Below, one piece after another: positions 51,544 through 56,494 of a stretch of 56,494 nt of DNA. This stretch comes from a bacterium (GTDB lineage Bacteria; T1Sed10-126): positions 1 to 56,494 of the forward strand of contig PWHN01000009.1 in assembly GCA_003554945.1 (NCBI GenBank), given 5' to 3'. The notes under the pieces are model-generated. The model ran no database searches and was not told the origin of the DNA. It saw nothing but the letters and a program-made list of their open reading frames with translations. Numbering within the stretch: the first letter of the stretch is position 1; each line of letters opens with the position of its first letter. A program made the position numbers and the translations under genes.

Positions 51544-53160
51544 TTAGCCGGTGGTTAGTTTATTTTTCAGGCGGGTGAGAATACGGGCCGGATAGGTTTC
51601 GCCCAGTAGATGGGCAAGGGCAAAATATACAAGGGCTCCAACAACTACGCCTGTGGCGACAGTGGTAAATTCGTCGAGCGGCAGGTAAAGGATTGGAAAT
51701 AGAGCGACCGACATCAGCAGCGCCAGAAAAAGATGTTTGCCAAACTGACGCCAGGGAAAGGTAAGTTCAGCAGGTAAATAGCGACCCAGCCAGGTGCGCA
51801 GAAAAAACACCTGGAGCCAGACGGCAGCGCTGCCGGCCAGGGTTAAAGCACTAACGCGGTATTCAAGAAAACGGGGCAGTAGCCGCTGCAGAAGCGCAAA
51901 ACGCTCGAAGATGTGGGGCCAGAGAAGCACAAATCCAACGTTTAAAGAACCATTTACAAGTAGAGCAAGTAAAGCTGCCAGCACGGGCCCTTTCGTATCC
52001 TCATAGGAGTAGCAAATCGAGATAAATATACGATTACAGCCGTAAGCAAAAAGACCAAAGAGAGCGGTAAAAAGAACGGCGAAAGTAACGCGCTGATCAG
52101 CGGCGCTAAACTCTCCGCGGCGAAAAAGCAATCCAATTAGAGGATGGCCCAGCAGCCAGAGACCAAAAGCCGAGGGCATCATAAGAAAAGACATCATGCC
52201 GAGTGAGTTACGTGTAGTCGCCAGCACCTCTTCTCCATTTTCTTTAACAACCTGCTGTGAGGAAGTGGGCAACACAACAGTGCCAACGGCAACACCAATC
52301 AGAGCGAAGGGAAACTGAAAAAGGCGATTGGAGTAATAAAGGTGGGAAATACTACCTTCGACAAGATAAGAAGCAACAATGGTATCAACGAGAACAATGA
52401 GCTGCATAATTGCGAGACCAAAAGCCATGGGGCCCATTAGTTTGAGCAGACGTGTGAGCCCTTCCAGCCGCCAGTCAGGCAGCCAGCCGAGCTGAATTCC
52501 AAGGCCGCGCAACCGCAGCCACTGAACCAGAAATTGAAGCAGACCGCCAACAAGAACACCGACGGCCAGCGCCCAGATTTGTTGTTCGGGTTCAAGACCA
52601 AGCCGGGGAGCAAGTAAAAATATCGAGGCAATGAGGGACAGGTTGAAAAAACAGGGGGCAAACGCGGGCACGGCAAACTTCTTGTGAGCGTGAAGAACCC
52701 CCATAACAACGGACGCAAGACTCATCAGGAGAAGAAAAGGAAACATTACGCGAGTCAGCGATACCGTCAGGGGAAAATACCACTGACCGATAAATCCGGG
52801 GGCGGCGACCATAACAAAGTAGCGGGAGAATATCATCCCGAATAAGACGAAACCACCAACCAGTATCAAAACCCATGTAAAGGCCGCACGAACAAGACGG
52901 GCAGCTTTTTCGGGATCGCTGTCTTCCAGGCTGGTGTAGACAGGCACAACGGCAGAAGAGAGCGCTCCTTCGGCGAGCAGTTTTCGAAATAATGACGGAA
53001 TACGATAGGCGGCAAAAAAAACGTCGGAGACCCAGGCCGCACCAAAAAAATAGGCGATACTGATGTCGCGGATCAGGCCAAGCACCCGGCTGGCAAGAGT
53101 ACCAAGGCTGACCACGAGTGCGGAAAGTCCCAGCGTCTCCTCTTTTTTGCTCTGATTAAT
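51544..53160 (-). CDS. murJ: Lipid II flippase MurJ
   Basis: 538 residues with about 14 membrane segments (MVF/MATE-like family), exporting lipid II across the inner membrane. GTLASRVLGLIRDISIAYFF, SDVFFAAYRIPSLFRKLLAE, GALSSAVVPVYTSL are typical. The first in-frame GTG (53115) is inside the conserved N-terminal part (the family usually has some 12-15 residues before SLGTL). No ATG, GTG or TTG occurs between the upstream in-frame TGA and that GTG. I place the start at ATT 53160, seven bases after GAGGTG, giving MNQSKKEETLGLSALVVSLG. CTG in ACGCTG is another candidate, but too close to GAGGAG. Follows priA by 14 bases. Confidence 0.9.
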   Translation of the reverse strand: MNQSKKEETLGLSALVVSLGTLASRVLGLIRDISIAYFFGAAWVSDVFFAAYRIPSLFRKLLAEGALSSAVVPVYTSLEDSDPEKAARLVRAAFTWVLILVGGFVLFGMIFSRYFVMVAAPGFIGQWYFPLTVSLTRVMFPFLLLMSLASVVMGVLHAHKKFAVPAFAPCFFNLSLIASIFLLAPRLGLEPEQQIWALAVGVLVGGLLQFLVQWLRLRGLGIQLGWLPDWRLEGLTRLLKLMGPMAFGLAIMQLIVLVDTIVASYLVEGSISHLYYSNRLFQFPFALIGVAVGTVVLPTSSQQVVKENGEEVLATTRNSLGMMSFLMMPSAFGLWLLGHPLIGLLFRRGEFSAADQRVTFAVLFTALFGLFAYGCNRIFISICYSYEDTKGPVLAALLALLVNGSLNVGFVLLWPHIFERFALLQRLLPRFLEYRVSALTLAGSAAVWLQVFFLRTWLGRYLPAELTFPWRQFGKHLFLALLMSVALFPILYLPLDEFTTVATGVVVGALVYFALAHLLGETYPARILTRLKNKLTTG

Positions 53161-53174
53161 AATTTTTCACCTCT

Positions 53175-55580
53175 TCATAGTACATCGGCGGGATCAACGT
53201 TGGGAATGAGGCGAACCTCGGTCGGATAATCAAGCTGGCCGCCGATTAATTCTCGCGTGCGCCGGCGCCAGCCGCCTGAAAAGTTACCGCGCAGAAGCAG
53301 GTGCCAGCGGTGACGCCCCTTAATTTTCTGCAGCCCGCAGGGGGCAGGACCGAGAACCTCGTAATCTCCTTCAGGAAGTTGTTCAAGTAACTGCTCGAGC
53401 GTAGAAATTACATCTTCTTCACAAGGACCGGTAGCAACAAAATCTATCAAACGCGAAAAAGGAGGATAAGAAAGAGGCTGACGCTGATTGAGCTCCCTTG
53501 TTACAAAATTTTCGTAATCAGCCCGTGCCCCCAGTTGAACGGCGTAATGACGGGGATTATATGTTTGAATCAGGACGGAAGCGTCGGGCTTATCGCGACC
53601 GGCCCGGCCACATACCTGAACGAGCTGTTGGAAGGTTCGTTCACCGGCCCGAAAATCCGGAAACTGTAAACCGGTATCGACATTGACAACCCCAACAAAA
53701 TCAACCCCCTCAAAATCAAGTCCCTTGGTAACCATCTGCGTACCAATTAACAGACTGCTCTTAGTACCGCCAAAACGTTCCAGCAGAGCAAAACGTTGAT
53801 TTTTACGAGTAACCGTGTCAGCGTCCATCCGAATGATTTGAGCCCGGGGAAATAGTTCTCGGGCGACCCGGGTAAGCTGCTGTGTACCGCTCCCCTGCAG
53901 CTGTAACCCGTCCGCCTCACAGCCGGGACAAACGTTGGGTAGAGTGCGGGCATAGCCGCAGTAGTGACAGCGCAGGCGGCCGGGACCGGAGTGATAGGTT
54001 AAACTGACCCGACAACGATGGCACTGGAGAGCCTCGCCGCATTCAGTGCAGAGCAAATAATTGGAGTAACCGCGTCTATTTAAAAACCAGATGGCTCGAT
54101 GCCCGGCGCTTAAGACCTGTTTGGTTTTTTTAACCAGGGTTTTTGTAAATAAACCGTCAGCCGAACGCAGGTCAGCAAGGTTAACCTCGGGCAGTTGACC
54201 ACCGGTCGGACGTTGTTTCATCTCGTGAAGCTGATAACGCCCCTGTAGAGCGTTAGAGTAGCTTTCGAGACCTGGAGTAGCACTGCCAAGAAGAACCGGC
54301 GCTTCGTTTATCTGGGCCCGTTTGACGGCCACGTCTCGCGCGTTGTATCTCGGGCTACTGCCGGCCTTGTATGATGAGTCATGTTCCTCGTCAACGACAA
54401 TCAATCCGAGGTCGCTCAAGGGAGCAAAAACTGCCGACTGAACACCGAGCACGACGCGGGCCTCACCGCGCTGTGCCCGGTGCCATTCGTCCCGACGTTC
54501 TCCCTGCGATAAACCGCTGTGCAGGATGGCTAATTTTTCACCAAAGCGGGCGCGGAACCGCTTGAAAAGGAACACGGCCAGGGTTATTTCAGGGACAAGC
54601 ACAAGGGCCGTCTCGCCGCGAGCCAGAACCTGCTCCACAAGACGAAAATAGACCTCGGTCTTGCCACTGCCGGTCACACCATGCAGCAGATGTGACTCAA
54701 ATTTTCCCGTTTCGATTGAAGCGCTGACAGATTTATAAACCCGTTCCTGTTCAGCGGTTAATTCAAACTCCTCTGCAACAGCGCTCATATCCATCTCTTC
54801 AAGTGGCAGCCGGTAACGGTGGCGCTTCTCCTTCACGATCAGGTCCTCCTCCTGCAGCCGTCTGATAAGATCAGTGCGGCGCAGTGGCGCCGGAAGTTCA
54901 GCCTGAAATTCACCCTCCCGGTCACGCAAATAGTTTATAAGCTCCGCCTGACGGGTGGAGGCATCGGCGAGGAAGGATTCAACCCGGGGTGGTTCGGCAG
55001 TTAATTTTAGATAATTTAGCTTTCGACGCGAGGTTGGCGGTTTACTCAAGCTTACGGTCCGCTTAAGAAGTTCTTCCTCTTCCAACTGCGATAATAAATC
55101 TACGACTTTCCCCTCCGCCCAGCCGACGGCTTCTTTCAACTGCCGCAGCGTAACCAGATCCTCGCACTCTTGTAAAACAGAAGCAATCGAGGCCGGCAAG
55201 GCGTTCACTATTTTTTCAGTCTCTGCCACCAGCTCCCAGGCAGTCTCCGGGCGCGGCAGATAGGCCGACGGCAGCAGGGAACGAAAAGTATCCACGGCAG
55301 AGGTAAGATAATAGCGGCTCATCCAGCGAGCGAGCTCCATCAGTTCGACCGGCAGGGGATCAACGGTACGAACAATTTTAGCTATTTCTTTTAGATCCGA
55401 AGCCGCCTCTTCGCCTGCCGGTTCTGAGCCAATTACCAGCCCGACGGTAAGCTGATTGTGCAGCGGGACAACGACCGGAAACCCCCGGAGGTCCTCCTCG
55501 CCGGTGTAAAGATAGGTAAATGGTTCAGGTATATTACGGCGTAAGAAAACAACCTCAAGTTGCTGTAATTTTTCAGCCAT
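53175..55580 (-). CDS. priA: Primosomal replication helicase PriA
   Basis: 801 residues from ATG 55580, overlapping the UDG gene; an earlier start adds ten residues. PriA restarts stalled forks. GVTGSGKTEVYF (Walker A), VVDEEHDSSYKAGSSPRYNA (DEEH), LLGSATPGLESY, FLNRRGYSNYLLC, the zinc cysteines CTECGEALQCHRC and CHYCG/CPGCEADG, IIRMDADT, LIGTQMVTKGLDFEGV and VCGRAGRD are all visible. Complete family member. Confidence 0.96.
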   Translation of the reverse strand: MAEKLQQLEVVFLRRNIPEPFTYLYTGEEDLRGFPVVVPLHNQLTVGLVIGSEPAGEEAASDLKEIAKIVRTVDPLPVELMELARWMSRYYLTSAVDTFRSLLPSAYLPRPETAWELVAETEKIVNALPASIASVLQECEDLVTLRQLKEAVGWAEGKVVDLLSQLEEEELLKRTVSLSKPPTSRRKLNYLKLTAEPPRVESFLADASTRQAELINYLRDREGEFQAELPAPLRRTDLIRRLQEEDLIVKEKRHRYRLPLEEMDMSAVAEEFELTAEQERVYKSVSASIETGKFESHLLHGVTGSGKTEVYFRLVEQVLARGETALVLVPEITLAVFLFKRFRARFGEKLAILHSGLSQGERRDEWHRAQRGEARVVLGVQSAVFAPLSDLGLIVVDEEHDSSYKAGSSPRYNARDVAVKRAQINEAPVLLGSATPGLESYSNALQGRYQLHEMKQRPTGGQLPEVNLADLRSADGLFTKTLVKKTKQVLSAGHRAIWFLNRRGYSNYLLCTECGEALQCHRCRVSLTYHSGPGRLRCHYCGYARTLPNVCPGCEADGLQLQGSGTQQLTRVARELFPRAQIIRMDADTVTRKNQRFALLERFGGTKSSLLIGTQMVTKGLDFEGVDFVGVVNVDTGLQFPDFRAGERTFQQLVQVCGRAGRDKPDASVLIQTYNPRHYAVQLGARADYENFVTRELNQRQPLSYPPFSRLIDFVATGPCEEDVISTLEQLLEQLPEGDYEVLGPAPCGLQKIKGRHRWHLLLRGNFSGGWRRRTRELIGGQLDYPTEVRLIPNVDPADVL

Positions 55581-56280
55581 TGAGCTGGCTGGCGGCCAGC
55601 TTGAGGTCACTCAAAAATTGTTCCGTCTTCGCCTCGCTGGGGTGATAAAGCATATAGCTGGGGTGAAAGGTAGGAACGACTGTATAGCCTTCGAAATCAT
55701 AAGCTTTTCCACGCGCTTCCATAATTCCTCCGTCCTTGCCGAGAAAATAATTGAGCGCAAAATTACCAAGAGAGAGAATAACCCCGGGGTCAATAAGTTC
55801 AAACTGCCGGTCAAGGTAAGGGCGACAAGCTTCCAGCTCATCAGTGCGGGGATTACGATTATCAGGAGGACGGCATTTTATAACATTTGTAATGTAAAGC
55901 TCTTCTCCCGACAGGCCTACTTTTTCAAATCCACGGCGCAGTAATTTCCCGGAACGACCAACAAAAGGCAGGCCCTGCTCGTCCTCGTTAGCGCCGGGCC
56001 CCTCGCCTACCACCATCACCCGCGCTCCGGCGTCACCTTCACCGAAAACCACGTTAGTCCTATTTTCAGAGAGACGGCAATCAGTACAACCAGAAATTTC
56101 TGCCGCAAGCCGGTTAAGTTCTTCCGAGTTGCCAGGGGAAATTTTATCTTCAGTTTTTGGCAAATCAACTTCACCTTCCGTTTCTCTTTCACCGGCATAC
56201 ACCGGTTGTGGAGGTAGTTCATGATTTGTCTGCGCAAAAATGTAACATCGTAATTCGTAAGCAAGTCGTCTCTTGTCCAT
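55573..56280 (-). CDS. Family 4 uracil-DNA glycosylase
   Basis: 235 residues: an N-terminal unconserved stretch of about 55 residues, then a family 4 iron-sulfur UDG. CTDCRLSENRTNVVFGEGDA holds the first cluster cysteines; GEGPGANEDEQGLPFVGRSG (catalytic motif), TNVIKCRPPDNRNP and EACRPYLDRQ hold further cysteines; PTFHPSYML is the second motif. It removes uracil from DNA. The stop overlaps priA; both act in DNA maintenance. Confidence 0.93.
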   Translation of the reverse strand: MDKRRLAYELRCYIFAQTNHELPPQPVYAGERETEGEVDLPKTEDKISPGNSEELNRLAAEISGCTDCRLSENRTNVVFGEGDAGARVMVVGEGPGANEDEQGLPFVGRSGKLLRRGFEKVGLSGEELYITNVIKCRPPDNRNPRTDELEACRPYLDRQFELIDPGVILSLGNFALNYFLGKDGGIMEARGKAYDFEGYTVVPTFHPSYMLYHPSEAKTEQFLSDLKLAASQLNG

Positions 56281-56366
56281 AAAACATCCCTTTAGAACAA
56301 TTCTATATTTAAAAAGATTTTAACAGAGCCGAAAAAGCGGCTTTATTGAAATCCTTGCTGAAGCCG

Positions 56367-56494
56367 GGCTACTCAAAGGTGTTGGGACTCATTCTTGATT
56401 GGCCTCCGGCCAATCTCCGAGGTATATCTGGCAATAATCAGATCATCCAGGATCTATTGCCAGCTATAAATCCGTCAAACACCTTTGAGTAGCC
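56367..56494. repeat. Terminal inverted repeat at the contig end
   Basis: GGCTACTCAAAGGTGTT (56367-56383) and AACACCTTTGAGTAGCC (56478-56494) are exact 17-base inverted repeats. The 94-base interior holds ATTGGCC/GGCCAAT (around 56399-56413) and a TGGCAATA/TATTGCCA pair. The right arm is the last base of the window, so the contig may have broken at this repeat. It could be a miniature element or the end of an insertion sequence; no transposase is seen. Confidence 0.8.

Overview
The window looks like one contig from a diderm (outer-membrane) anaerobe with Firmicutes-type gene order. A Halanaerobiales-like, possibly halophilic lineage fits best; this is inference from gene content, and no marker phylogeny was run. 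Three things support it. The ylxM-ffh-rpsP-rimM-trmD-rplS-ylqG-ylqH order matches the Bacillus subtilis locus. CMP-Kdo and ADP-heptose genes, a signal-peptide beta-barrel protein and FtsEX-EnvC point to an outer membrane with LPS. Many proteins are strongly acidic, most strikingly a 64-residue acidic tail on ribosomal protein L19.

Layout. 1-5.4 kb (minus): DUF3006 protein, a RecJ-like protein carrying a DEDDh exonuclease, purine nucleoside phosphorylase, GH94 phosphorylase. 5.7-10 kb (plus): CysQ-like phosphatase, leuC-leuD, and a Rho lacking its N-terminal RNA-binding domain. 10-16.9 kb (minus): translation/SRP operon ending in a FliK-like/FlhB-tail pair and an HD-GYP protein. 17-22.2 kb: two divergent PAS histidine kinases, one with a degraded ATPase domain. 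22.8-27.5 kb (plus): CheY-like regulator, CheX, two unknown small proteins, an outer-membrane barrel and a large FliK-like protein. 27.6-34 kb (minus): hypB, then hypA-thiE-envC-ftsX-ftsE, then pabB-pabC fusion. 34-36.6 kb (minus): small acidic ORF, lipA, glgC. 36.7-43.2 kb (plus): glgA, two GH57 enzymes and galT, which with divergent glgC form a glycogen/alpha-glucan cassette. 43.2-46 kb (minus): LysM membrane protein, TPR protein, yajC. 46.2-47.2 kb (plus): MetF-like protein. 47.2-56.3 kb (minus): nadB, kdsB, rfaE2, rfaE1, murJ, priA, family-4 UDG.

Genes are tightly packed, with many ATGA-type overlaps. The few long gaps are filled by short palindromic repeats. At least two behave as miniature inverted-repeat elements: one with GTAACTACTCA ends (24.6 and 28.3 kb) and one with CTCATTACGTCAAA ends (48.9 kb, solo palindrome at 5.5 kb). 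One copy at 19 kb appears nested. No CRISPR array, tRNA, rRNA or full transposase gene was seen.

Most unusual points: the RecJ scaffold that seems to have lost its DHH catalytic motifs while gaining a DEDDh exonuclease; the core-only Rho; the acidic L19 tail; apparent near-cognate start codons (ATC for leuC, ATT for murJ); and a LysM-transmembrane-helix-turn-helix protein that could connect the wall to the cytoplasm.
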